NCBI GenBank assembly: GCA_963750495.1 | Contig: CAVVQV010000004.1 | Coordinates: 1 to 64,000, forward strand | Direction: 5' to 3' | Source: JANLYC01 sp963750495 | GTDB taxonomy: Bacteria > Actinomycetota > Actinomycetes > Propionibacteriales > Nocardioidaceae | DNA length: 64,000 bases | In this document: positions 33,807-41,758 of the stretch, one piece after another | How the letters are laid out: every line of letters begins with the position of its first letter | Position numbering within the stretch: position 1 is the first letter of the stretch | Made by a program: the position numbers and the translations under genes | The notes under the pieces: generated by a model | The model's input: the letters and a program-made list of their open reading frames with translations, nothing else | Told to the model about the DNA's origin: nothing | The model's database searches: none

Positions 33807-34253
33807 CTACTCGATGGGGTAGACGACCGCTGTCGCTCCGTCGATCTGCGCGACGCTCACCTTCTCGCCCGGTTCGACGACGACCGACTCGTCGAACGTC
33901 CGCGCGGACCACACCTCACCGCGCAGCTTCACACGTCCTGCGTGTGCGGTCACCCGCTCCAGCACGAGTCCGCTGCGCCCCACCAGCGCCTCCGGTCCGT
34001 TCTGGAGGGTGGGTCCGGCGTGCAACCGCCGGACGATGTTCGGTCGGACGAAGCCCAGCAACGCCACCGATACCACCACGGCTCCTAGCACCTGGGCGAC
34101 GACGTTGAGGCCGAGTGCAGCGATCAATGCCGCAGCCGCGGCGCCGACCGCCATCATCAGCAACGTCAGGTCGAGGGTCGCCAGCTCGGCGCCGGCCAGC
34201 ACCAGGGCAGCGATCAGCCAGGTCTGCCACTGATGGTCACTGAGCCAGTTCAT
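33807..34253 (-). CDS. NfeD-like protein
   Basis: A 148-residue protein with two to three membrane helices (about 10-70) and a C-terminal OB-fold-like NfeD domain (about 85-148). The latter has ALVGRSGLVLERV, GRVKLRGEVWSARTFDE and GEKVSVAQIDGATAVVYPIE. NfeD proteins accompany SPFH/stomatin proteins, and the SPFH gene follows 112 bases downstream. Start supported by a leaderless promoter. Confidence 0.88.
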   Translation of the reverse strand: MNWLSDHQWQTWLIAALVLAGAELATLDLTLLMMAVGAAAAALIAALGLNVVAQVLGAVVVSVALLGFVRPNIVRRLHAGPTLQNGPEALVGRSGLVLERVTAHAGRVKLRGEVWSARTFDESVVVEPGEKVSVAQIDGATAVVYPIE

Positions 34254-34265
34254 ACGTCGAGCCTA
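34254..34265 (-). promoter_or_regulatory. Leaderless promoter element of the NfeD-SPFH-TauE operon
   Basis: TAGGCT (minus strand, 34265-34260), six bases, then ATG at 34253. Confidence 0.45.
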
Positions 34266-34303
34266 CCGTTCACGCCGCCGAAACAGCCGCGAGCACGATC
34301 CGT

Positions 34304-35104
34304 TCAGCGTCGGTGCGAGCCGGTCTTGCGTCGGGCGCTGTACCGCCCGTCAGACTGCGTGAGCTGCAGCGTCAGTCCGAACGTCTCGGTCAGGGCCTCC
34401 TCCGTCAGCGTCTCGGGGATCGGCCCGGAGGCCACGACCTCTCCTTGCTTGAGCAGCAGAACGTGCGTGAAGCCCGGCGGGATCTCCTCGACGTGGTGGC
34501 TGACGAGAACGGTGGCCGGCGACCTGGGATCCAGCGCCAGCACCGAAAGGGTGCTGACCAGATCCTCGCGACCACCGAGATCGAGTCCGGCCGCGGGCTC
34601 GTCCAGGAGCAACAGCTCGGGGTCGGTCATCAGGGCCCGGGCGATCTGCACGCGCTTGCGCTCACCCTCGCTCAGAGTGCCGAAGGTACGGTCTTTCAGA
34701 TGGCTGACGCCGACCTCCTCGAGCAGCTCAGCGGCTCGCTGGTGGTCGAGCTCCTCGTAGGCCTCCCGCCAGCGGCCAAGGACGGCGTACGACGCGGACA
34801 CGACGACGTCGCCGACGCGCTCGTCACGTGGGATGCGTTCGCCGAGCGCGGCGCTGGTCAGCCCGATCCGTGGACGCAGCTCGAAGACGTCGACCGTCCC
34901 GATGACCTCGTCGAGGACGCCGACGACGCCCTCTGTGGGGTACAGCTGGGTGCCGAGGACCTGGAGGAGCGTGGTCTTGCCGGCTCCGTTCGGACCGATG
35001 ACGACCCACCGTTCGTCGGCCTCGACCCGCCATGTCACGTGACTCAGGAGTCGGTTGGTGCCACGGATGACCGACACGTCAGCCAGTTCGATGACCGCTG
35101 GCAT
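34304..35104 (-). CDS. ABC transporter ATP-binding protein
   Basis: A 266-residue single ABC ATPase with Walker A GPNGAGKTT, signature LSEGERKRV (instead of LSGGQ) and Walker B LLLLDEPAAGLD, followed by VSHHVEEIP. The LSEGE signature and VTWRVEADERWVVIG opening fit a conserved actinobacterial ABC protein usually found alone, without permease. Its partner and substrate are unknown. ATG 35104 has an AAGGAG ribosome site close upstream; longer in-frame readings run antisense through serB and are rejected. Confidence 0.88.
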   Translation of the reverse strand: MPAVIELADVSVIRGTNRLLSHVTWRVEADERWVVIGPNGAGKTTLLQVLGTQLYPTEGVVGVLDEVIGTVDVFELRPRIGLTSAALGERIPRDERVGDVVVSASYAVLGRWREAYEELDHQRAAELLEEVGVSHLKDRTFGTLSEGERKRVQIARALMTDPELLLLDEPAAGLDLGGREDLVSTLSVLALDPRSPATVLVSHHVEEIPPGFTHVLLLKQGEVVASGPIPETLTEEALTETFGLTLQLTQSDGRYSARRKTGSHRR

Positions 35105-35251
35105 CGCACTCCTTGTCTCGAGGCGGAACGGGCGCGTCTGTGGTGGTGCAGGTAGGTCTGGGATGGTCCAGAAGAGTCTGATGAACGGTCCCAACCTATT
35201 GCAAGCGCGTCCACACGGCGGCGGCAGCGCGTCGGGGCCGCGTTGCCCTCG

Positions 35252-35263
35252 TAGGCTTTGCCC
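35252..35263 (+). promoter_or_regulatory. Leaderless promoter element
   Basis: TAGGCT (35252-35257), six bases, then GTG 35264. Confidence 0.45.
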
Positions 35264-35998
35264 GTGTTCGCCGTACCTCATGCTGCCCGCACGGCATGCT
35301 GGCTCAACGCCTGGATCACCGGACGCGAGAGCGCCGACGCTGTGATCACGGGCATCCTCGGCGAGCAGGCGCACATGGAGTTCGTGGTGTTCGGGCACGC
35401 CGAACCGGGTCTTTCTCCCGCCCTGCTCCTCGGGGAGCTGCGCCGCCACGACGTCAGTCAGGTCAGCGCTGCCCTGCCAACCCCGGGTGACCCCCTCGGC
35501 CTCGGTGGCCCGCCGCCTTTCAACGCCGACGCCCTCGACGCCGGCGAGGCGATCGTGCTCTGGGGAGCCGACGTCGGGCTCGTCCCCCGGACGACGGGCC
35601 GCTCGACACGGTGGGAGGGTGCCGCCGCGAAGTCCCCCAGATTCCTCCCGGGTGTCGCTGATGCGGACCGGGCCCTGCGCAGTGCGCTCACGCTCGCGGC
35701 CAACAGTCTGGCCGAGCTCGACGTGGCCTCGTGGAACCCCGACGTGGCCGATGCCTTGATGAACCTGCGGCAGCCCGTCGAGCTCGACGCACCCATGAGC
35801 TTCCCGTCGGGCGAGGCCGCGCGCACCGCCGTCAGCGGCCTGCGCAGCCAGCACATCGTCGAGCTGGCGCTGGCCGACCGGGACGGCGGCGCGGTCTCCA
35901 CCTGGGAGGCCGAGCAGCGCCGCGATGCCCTGCTGCCCTTGCAGCGGGCGTCTCGGGCCTCGATCGTCGCGGCCTGCTCGTCCCTCGACGGCAAGTAA
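35264..35998 (+). CDS. Conserved hypothetical protein upstream of serB
   Basis: A 244-residue soluble protein I do not recognise by domain. It opens VFAVPHAARTACWLNAWITGR and has a Pro/Gly loop near residue 80. The end is helical and rich in Ala/Arg. There is no signal peptide, membrane helix or catalytic motif I can defend. It is separated from serB by 13 bases and probably co-transcribed with it. GTG at 35264 is supported by the leaderless promoter; a TTG two codons upstream is the alternative. Confidence 0.65.
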   Translation: MFAVPHAARTACWLNAWITGRESADAVITGILGEQAHMEFVVFGHAEPGLSPALLLGELRRHDVSQVSAALPTPGDPLGLGGPPPFNADALDAGEAIVLWGADVGLVPRTTGRSTRWEGAAAKSPRFLPGVADADRALRSALTLAANSLAELDVASWNPDVADALMNLRQPVELDAPMSFPSGEAARTAVSGLRSQHIVELALADRDGGAVSTWEAEQRRDALLPLQRASRASIVAACSSLDGK

Positions 35999-36011
35999 GG
36001 TGTCCCCGGCC

Positions 36012-37235
36012 ATGACCGCGACGTCTGAACCCACCGAAACAGTCCTCATCACGTTGATGGGTCGCGACCGCCCCGGGGTCACCGCGGCCATGTTCGAGAC
36101 GCTGTCGGAGTCACGGGTCGAGGTGCTCGACATCGAGCAGATCGTGCTGCGCGGCCGGCTGGTGCTCGGGATCCTGGTGACGGCGCCCCGCGACCTCCGT
36201 CGCATGCGTACCGCAGCCGAAGGGACGGCCGCGGCGCTCGGGATGGAGCTCGAGATCGCCGGCGGTGCTGGTGACAACACCCCTCGGCGCGAGGGCCGGG
36301 CCCACGTCACGCTGCTCGGGCGGCCGCTACGGCCCGAGACGGTCGCCGCGATCACCGGACGGATCGCCGACACCGGCGCCAACATCGACCGGATCGTGCG
36401 GATGGCCCGGTATCCCGTCACGGCCATCGAGTTCAACGTGTCAGGCGCCGAGATCGGACGGCTGCGCGAAGTGCTGGCCAGCGAGGCTGCGCGACAGAAG
36501 GTGGACGTCGCTGTCCAGAACGTGGGGCTGCTTCGGCACGGCCGACGACTCGTCGTGATGGACGTCGACTCCACTCTCGTCCAGGGCGAAGTCGTCGACA
36601 TGCTGGCGCAGCGGGCCGGAGTCGCCCACGAGGTGGCCGCGATCACCGCGGCCGCGATGGCCGGTGACCTCGACTTCGAGTCGTCGCTGCGACGACGCGT
36701 CGGGCTGCTCAAGGGCCTGCCCGAGTCAGCCCTCGACGATGTGTACGCAGCGATGGAACTCGCGCCCGGGGCCCGCACTCTCGTTCGCACGTTGAAGCGT
36801 CTGGGCTACCGCTTCGGCATCGTGAGCGGCGGGTTCACGCAGCTGATCGAGCGCATCGCGGCCGACCTCGACATCGACTACGCCCGCGCCAACCGGCTCG
36901 AGATCGTCGCGGGCCATTTCACCGGCGAGCTGCTCGGCCCTGTCATCGATCGGGCGGCGAAGGCGCAGGCGCTTCGCGACTTCGCCAAGGACTCCAAGGT
37001 CACGCTCGACCGCACGGTGGCGATCGGCGACGGCGCGAACGACCTCGACATGCTTGCCGCCGCGGGTCTCGGGATCGCGTTCAACGCCAAGCCGGTGGTC
37101 CGGCAGGCAGCACACACGCAAGTCAACGTGCCCTACCTCGACGCCATCCTCTATCTGCTCGGCATCAGCCGGGAGGACATCGAGGCGGCCGACGCCGAGC
37201 ACGGCATCACCACGCCCCACCCGGACGTGCCCTGA
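36012..37235 (+). CDS. serB: Phosphoserine phosphatase with N-terminal ACT domains
   Basis: Last step of serine synthesis, hydrolysing phosphoserine. The 407-residue protein has two ACT-like regulatory domains (about 8-85 and 97-165), then a HAD phosphatase. Motif I is MDVDSTLVQGE (Asp184, Asp186), motif II lies in FGIVSGGFTQ, and the late motif is IGDGANDLDML. This two-ACT layout is the mycobacterial/actinobacterial SerB2 form and suggests serine feedback control. Confidence 0.94.
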   Translation: MTATSEPTETVLITLMGRDRPGVTAAMFETLSESRVEVLDIEQIVLRGRLVLGILVTAPRDLRRMRTAAEGTAAALGMELEIAGGAGDNTPRREGRAHVTLLGRPLRPETVAAITGRIADTGANIDRIVRMARYPVTAIEFNVSGAEIGRLREVLASEAARQKVDVAVQNVGLLRHGRRLVVMDVDSTLVQGEVVDMLAQRAGVAHEVAAITAAAMAGDLDFESSLRRRVGLLKGLPESALDDVYAAMELAPGARTLVRTLKRLGYRFGIVSGGFTQLIERIAADLDIDYARANRLEIVAGHFTGELLGPVIDRAAKAQALRDFAKDSKVTLDRTVAIGDGANDLDMLAAAGLGIAFNAKPVVRQAAHTQVNVPYLDAILYLLGISREDIEAADAEHGITTPHPDVP

Positions 37236-37249
37236 CCGGTCCGGGGGCG

Positions 37250-37762
37250 TCAGTCGCCGGGTGCGTAGTGCGCCAGCAGCCGGCCGTGCCCCTCGTCGAC
37301 GTCAGCCCACGACGTGACGTCGAAACCGAAGGCCCCGATCCCCGACGTAGGGAACCGAACCTCAGCAGCCCCGTCAGCCTGAATGAGGAAGCCGAGCTGC
37401 GCCATGGCCGGGTTGTGGCCCACGACCATCGCCGACGTCACCTCGTCCGGCACGTGGGCCGAGACGAGGTCGAGGGCTTCGTACCCGTCCGCACCGTAGA
37501 GCTCGTCGATCAGCTCGACCCGGCGTACGCCGGCCATCGTCGCGACGAGCTCGGCGGTCTCCTCCGCGCGTGCCGCCGTCGACGCCAAGATGATGCCCGG
37601 CGCCAGGCCGGAGGACGCCACCCAGGCCCCGGCTGCTCCGGCATCGGCCCGCCCTCGTTCGGTGAGCCTGCGGACATGATCGGTCTCGGCCGTCTGCTCA
37701 GTCTTGGAATGGCGCATCACGAGCAGCTTCAGCTCGGCTGGGTTGCCTGTCGTTCCGGTCAT
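37250..37762 (-). CDS. SixA-type histidine phosphatase
   Basis: A 170-residue histidine-phosphatase-superfamily protein of the SixA type. The catalytic arch is VMRHSKTEQTAE (RH motif near residue 17), with later ASTAARAEETAELV and the second catalytic His in VVGHNPAMAQLG. SixA dephosphorylates phosphohistidine on HPt or PTS proteins; the substrate here is unproven. ATG at 37762 has CAGGAT six bases upstream. It converges with serB, 14 bases apart. Confidence 0.85.
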   Translation of the reverse strand: MTGTTGNPAELKLLVMRHSKTEQTAETDHVRRLTERGRADAGAAGAWVASSGLAPGIILASTAARAEETAELVATMAGVRRVELIDELYGADGYEALDLVSAHVPDEVTSAMVVGHNPAMAQLGFLIQADGAAEVRFPTSGIGAFGFDVTSWADVDEGHGRLLAHYAPGD

Positions 37763-37847
37763 GGGGCCATCCTGCCCGGCCCGCGCCCAACCGGCATGGT
37801 CGGCATGCTCGAGGGTGACTCCGGCACGCGCTGCGGCCGCCAACCCG

Positions 37848-37860
37848 TAGGGTGCTGCGC
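37848..37860 (+). promoter_or_regulatory. Leaderless promoter element of the cyanophycin operon
   Basis: TAGGGT (37848-37853), seven bases, then ATG 37861. Confidence 0.5.
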
Positions 37861-38829
37861 ATGACAGACACGCCCGGCGGGCCGGGGTCCCTCTACGTGA
37901 TCGGTGGCGCCGAGGACAAGCTCAAGCGGCGTACTGTCCTCCGACACTTCGTCGAGGCGTGCGGCGGCGAGCAGGCTCGGATCGCCGTGATCCCGACTGC
38001 TTCCTCACTCGGACCAGAGATCATCGAGGTCTACGCCGCCCTCTTCGAGCGGCTCGGTGCCGGCTCGACGACCGGGGTCAGGCCGGAGTCGCGCGAGGAC
38101 GCCAACGATGCGCGCTTGGTGAGCCGGCTCGACGACGTCAGCGGCATCTTCATGACCGGCGGAAACCAGCTCAAGCTGTCTGCGGTCATCAACGGCACGG
38201 CGTTCGGGGAAGCGATCCGCAGTGCGCATCGCCGCGGAGTGACGATCGGCGGCACGTCGGCAGGCGCCAGCGTGCAGTCCTCGCACATGGTGGCCTTCGG
38301 ATCCGGTGGTGCGACGCCGAAGCAACGGATGACTCAGCTCGCCTCCGGGCTCGGGCTCGTGCGCGACTGCGTGATCGACCAGCACTTCGCGCAGCGCAAC
38401 CGCTATGGACGGCTCCTGATGCTGGTCGCGCAGTCACCTGATCTGCTGGGGATGGGTGTCGACGAGGACACCGCGGCGATCATCACCGACGACCACGAGC
38501 TCGAGGTGATCGGTCGCGGTGCGGTCACCGTCATCGACGGCCGCGACGTGGTCTCCAACGCCCACGAGGCCACCCGCACCAAGCCGCTCCTGGTGTCCGG
38601 CGCGCAGCTGCACGTCCTGCCGGCCGGGTCGAAGTTCGACCTGGTCAAACGTGTGCTGATCCCGGCGCCGGTGCAGCCGGACCCCGACGAGGTCGAGGAG
38701 CTGGAGGAGGCGGCCCAGGGTTTGCGACAGCTCGCCCGCGACATCGCCGCCGAGGGTGTCGCCCCCCGCAACCTCCGCCGTCGCCGGGCACGTTCGACTT
38801 CCGCTGACCGAGAGGACGGCTCCGCATGA
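37861..38829 (+). CDS. cphB: Cyanophycinase
   Basis: Serine exopeptidase that hydrolyses cyanophycin (multi-L-arginyl-poly-L-aspartate) to beta-Asp-Arg dipeptides. The 322-residue protein has the family layout. The nucleophile is Ser133 in TIGGTSAGAS, with GIFMTGGNQLKLS earlier and CVIDQHFAQRNRYGRL and GMGVDEDTAAII later. A charged C-terminal tail (about 285-322) is extra. ATG 37861 is used; a GTG nine bases upstream is possible. The stop overlaps the cphA start by ATGA, so degradation and synthesis genes are co-transcribed. Confidence 0.92.
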   Translation: MTDTPGGPGSLYVIGGAEDKLKRRTVLRHFVEACGGEQARIAVIPTASSLGPEIIEVYAALFERLGAGSTTGVRPESREDANDARLVSRLDDVSGIFMTGGNQLKLSAVINGTAFGEAIRSAHRRGVTIGGTSAGASVQSSHMVAFGSGGATPKQRMTQLASGLGLVRDCVIDQHFAQRNRYGRLLMLVAQSPDLLGMGVDEDTAAIITDDHELEVIGRGAVTVIDGRDVVSNAHEATRTKPLLVSGAQLHVLPAGSKFDLVKRVLIPAPVQPDPDEVEELEEAAQGLRQLARDIAAEGVAPRNLRRRRARSTSADREDGSA

Positions 38830-41657
38830 GCGATCCCGAGACCGAGCCGGGCGGCACCAGCATCGACGCTGCTCTGCCGGAGGCCCCGAAACCTGAGCTG
38901 GCCATCCTCGAGACGCGGGTCTATCGCGGCGCGAACATCTGGTCGTACGACAAGGCGATCCACCTGGTCGTCGACCTCGGCGTCCTCGAGGAGTGGCCGA
39001 CCGACCGGGTCCCGGCGTTCACCGAGCGCCTCCTCAACCTGCTGCCCGGGCTGAACAACCACTCGTGCTCCCGCGGGCGCAGGGGCGGCTTCGTCGAGCG
39101 CCTCACCGAGGGCACCTGGCTCGGCCACGTCGCCGAGCACGTGGCGCTCCAGCTGCAGCAGGAGGTCGGGCACGACCTGCGCCGCGGCAAGACCCGGCAG
39201 GTGCCGGGCGAGCCCGGCCGTTACAACGTGATCTACGGGTACGTCGACGAGAACGTCGGCATCTCGGCTGGGCGGCTCGCCGTACGCCTCATCAACCACC
39301 TCGTCGAGACCGAGCCCGGCTTCGACTTCGAGACCGAGCTCGAGAGCTTCATCGTGAAGGCCGAGCGGACGGCGTTCGGTCCGTCCACCCAGGCGATCAT
39401 CGACGAGGCGGTGTCGCGAGACATCCCCTGGATCAGGCTCAACCAGCACTCGCTGGTGCAGCTCGGCCAGGGTGTCCACCAGAAGCGCATCCGCGCCACG
39501 ATGACCTCCAGCACGTCGGCGATCGCGGTCGACGTAGCCAGCGACAAGGACCTCACCGGTCGACTGCTCAGTGCTGCCGGTCTCCCGGTGCCGCGCGCGG
39601 AATCGGTCCGGACTGCAGACCAAGCGGTCGCCGTGGCGAACCGCATCGGCTACCCGGTCGTCTGCAAGCCGCTGGACGGCAACCATGGCCGTGGCGTCTG
39701 TCTCGACCTCCAGGACGACGCCGCGGTCAGGGACGCGTTCCCCGTCGCTGAGGAGCAGTCCCGGCGCGGGTGGGTCATCGTCGAGACGTTCGTGACGGGC
39801 AAGGACTACCGCTGCCTTGTCATCGACGGCCGGATCGCGGCGATCGCCGAGCGGGTTCCCGCCCACGTCATCGGCGACGGCGTCCAGACGGTGGCCGAGC
39901 TGGTCGAGGAGACAAACGCCGACCCTCGACGCGGGGTCGGACACGAGAAGGTCCTCACCCGCATCAAGGTCGACGACGGTGCGATCGCCCTCGTCAAGGA
40001 GCAGGGTTACACGCTGAAGGACGTGCCACCGGCCGGCGAGGTGATCAAGCTGACGCTGACCGGCAACATGTCGACGGGCGGCATCTCGATCGACCGCACG
40101 TTCGAGGCGCATCCCGAGAACGTCGAGATCGCCGAGGAGGCGGCCCGCGTCATCGGCCTCGACATCGCCGGCATCGACTTCATCTGTCCCGACATCACTG
40201 AGCCCGTGCGCGAGACCGGGGGTGCGATCTGCGAGGTGAACGCGGCGCCTGGCTTCCGCATGCACACCCACCCGACCATCGGCGATCCGCAGTTCATCTC
40301 CAAGTCGGTGGTCGACATGCTGTTCCCGCCGGGGGCGCCGAGCCGGATCCCGATCGTCGCCGTCACGGGAACGAATGGGAAGACCACGACAGCCCGGATG
40401 ATCGCGCACATCTTCAAGGGCATGGGCCGCAAAGTCGGTATGACGTCGACGGACGGGGTCGTCATCGACGAACGACTGGTCATCCGGGCCGACGCATCCG
40501 GACCCAAGTCGGCACGGATGGTCCTGCAGAACCCCCGCGTCGACTTCGCCGTCTTCGAGGTCGCTCGTGGTGGCATCCTGCGGGAGGGTCTCGGCTATGA
40601 ACGCAACGACGTCGCTGTCGTCCTGAACGTGCAGCCCGACCATCTCGGCCTGCGCGGCATCAACACCGTCGAGCAGCTCGCGGACGTCAAAGCCGTGCCG
40701 GTCGAGGCCGTGCCGCGCAGCGGCCATGGGGTGCTGAACGCCGACGATCCACTGGTCCGGGCGATGCGCCGTCGCTGCTCCGGTGAGATCGTCTGGTTCA
40801 GCATGCAGCCGCGGGGCAGCGAGGTGCGCGAGTTCATCGACGCGCACTGCCGCCGGGGCGGCAAGGCCGTCGTACTCGAGCAGAGCGAGAAGGGCGACAT
40901 GATCGTCGTCCGGCACGGTTCGCGCGAGATGCAGCTGGCCTGGACCCACCTGCTGCCCGCCACCTTCGCGGGCCGTGCGGTGATGAACGTGCAGAACTCG
41001 CTGGCGGCCGCCGCCGCAGCCTTCGCAGCGGGGGCTCCGCTGCACGACATCCGGCAGGGTCTGCGCACCTTCTCCACGAACTACTACCTGTCGCCGGGCC
41101 GGCTCAACGAGATCGAGGTCGACGGCGTCCACGTAGTCATCGACTACTGCCACAACGCGCCCGGCATGCGCATGCTCGGCGACTTCGTCGACAAGGTGGG
41201 CGACGGCCTGATGCAGGTCACCGACCTCGCCAAGCCGTCTCGCCTCGGGGTCATCGCGACCGCCGGTGACCGACGCGACGAGGACATCCGCGAGCTCGGC
41301 CTGGTGGCCGCCGACCACTTCGACGTGATCGTCGTACGCGAGGACGCTGCGTTGCGCGGGCGCAAACGCGGCGAGACCTCCGAGCTGGTCGCGGATGGCG
41401 TACGTGAGCGGGTGGCGGCTGGTGCCCGGTGCAAGCAGGTCGAGGTGGTGCTCGACGAGATCGACGCCACCCGCCATGCCATGTCGCGGGCGAACAAGGG
41501 CGATCTGGTCGTCATCTGCGTCGACAAGCATCCCGCCGTACTCGCCGAGCTCGAGTCGTGGTCATCGCGAGCGCAGGCCGGTGCCCGGTCGGCCGACGAC
41601 GAGCTCATCGGCGATCCCGACCTCGTCAATCCCGCAGCCTCACCCCCGGTCGCCTAG
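38826..41657 (+). CDS. cphA: Cyanophycin synthetase
   Basis: Makes cyanophycin, adding Asp to the backbone and Arg to each side chain with two ATPs. The 943-residue protein has an N-terminal domain (about 15-190, starting ILETRVYRGANIWSYDK), an ATP-grasp domain (about 220-485, with VVCKPLDGNHGRGVC) that joins Asp, and a Mur-ligase-like domain (about 490-930). The Mur domain has its P-loop at GTNGKTTT (515-522), FEVARGGILREGLGY and HNAPGM. All parts look intact, so a CphA1-type full-length enzyme. A second CphA-like protein is encoded convergently downstream. Confidence 0.95.
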   Translation: MSDPETEPGGTSIDAALPEAPKPELAILETRVYRGANIWSYDKAIHLVVDLGVLEEWPTDRVPAFTERLLNLLPGLNNHSCSRGRRGGFVERLTEGTWLGHVAEHVALQLQQEVGHDLRRGKTRQVPGEPGRYNVIYGYVDENVGISAGRLAVRLINHLVETEPGFDFETELESFIVKAERTAFGPSTQAIIDEAVSRDIPWIRLNQHSLVQLGQGVHQKRIRATMTSSTSAIAVDVASDKDLTGRLLSAAGLPVPRAESVRTADQAVAVANRIGYPVVCKPLDGNHGRGVCLDLQDDAAVRDAFPVAEEQSRRGWVIVETFVTGKDYRCLVIDGRIAAIAERVPAHVIGDGVQTVAELVEETNADPRRGVGHEKVLTRIKVDDGAIALVKEQGYTLKDVPPAGEVIKLTLTGNMSTGGISIDRTFEAHPENVEIAEEAARVIGLDIAGIDFICPDITEPVRETGGAICEVNAAPGFRMHTHPTIGDPQFISKSVVDMLFPPGAPSRIPIVAVTGTNGKTTTARMIAHIFKGMGRKVGMTSTDGVVIDERLVIRADASGPKSARMVLQNPRVDFAVFEVARGGILREGLGYERNDVAVVLNVQPDHLGLRGINTVEQLADVKAVPVEAVPRSGHGVLNADDPLVRAMRRRCSGEIVWFSMQPRGSEVREFIDAHCRRGGKAVVLEQSEKGDMIVVRHGSREMQLAWTHLLPATFAGRAVMNVQNSLAAAAAAFAAGAPLHDIRQGLRTFSTNYYLSPGRLNEIEVDGVHVVIDYCHNAPGMRMLGDFVDKVGDGLMQVTDLAKPSRLGVIATAGDRRDEDIRELGLVAADHFDVIVVREDAALRGRKRGETSELVADGVRERVAAGARCKQVEVVLDEIDATRHAMSRANKGDLVVICVDKHPAVLAELESWSSRAQAGARSADDELIGDPDLVNPAASPPVA

Positions 41658-41677
41658 CCAGATACCTACTGGCCGTA

Positions 41678-41729
41678 GCGCGTTTGCCTAGTTCACAAGC
41701 CAGGTGGCTTGTGAACTAGGCAAACGCGC
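41678..41729. repeat. Perfect 25-bp inverted repeat with 2-base loop
   Basis: Bases 41678-41702 are the exact reverse complement of 41705-41729, leaving only GG as a loop. The arms contain GTTTGCCTAGTTCACAAGCC and its complement. It lies between the convergent cphA and CphA-like genes and can act as a bidirectional terminator, although no T-run follows on either strand. Its length, perfection and lower G+C than the flanks also fit a REP-like or other dispersed palindrome. Confidence 0.9.
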
Positions 41730-41758
41730 CGCTAGTAGAGGGCATTTGGGTTGGGGAG

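Noticed and set aside
35105..36790. Upstream in-frame extension of the LSEGE-type ABC ATPase
   Set aside because: It runs antisense through serB and the gene before it. The ATG at 35104 has a proper ribosome site and a normal family N-terminus.
38403..41531. A 1042-codon open frame antisense to cphA
   Set aside because: It is a shadow of codon bias in a G+C-rich gene: its translation is low-complexity (rich in His, Asp, Arg and Val) and matches no family, while the plus strand encodes an intact CphA.
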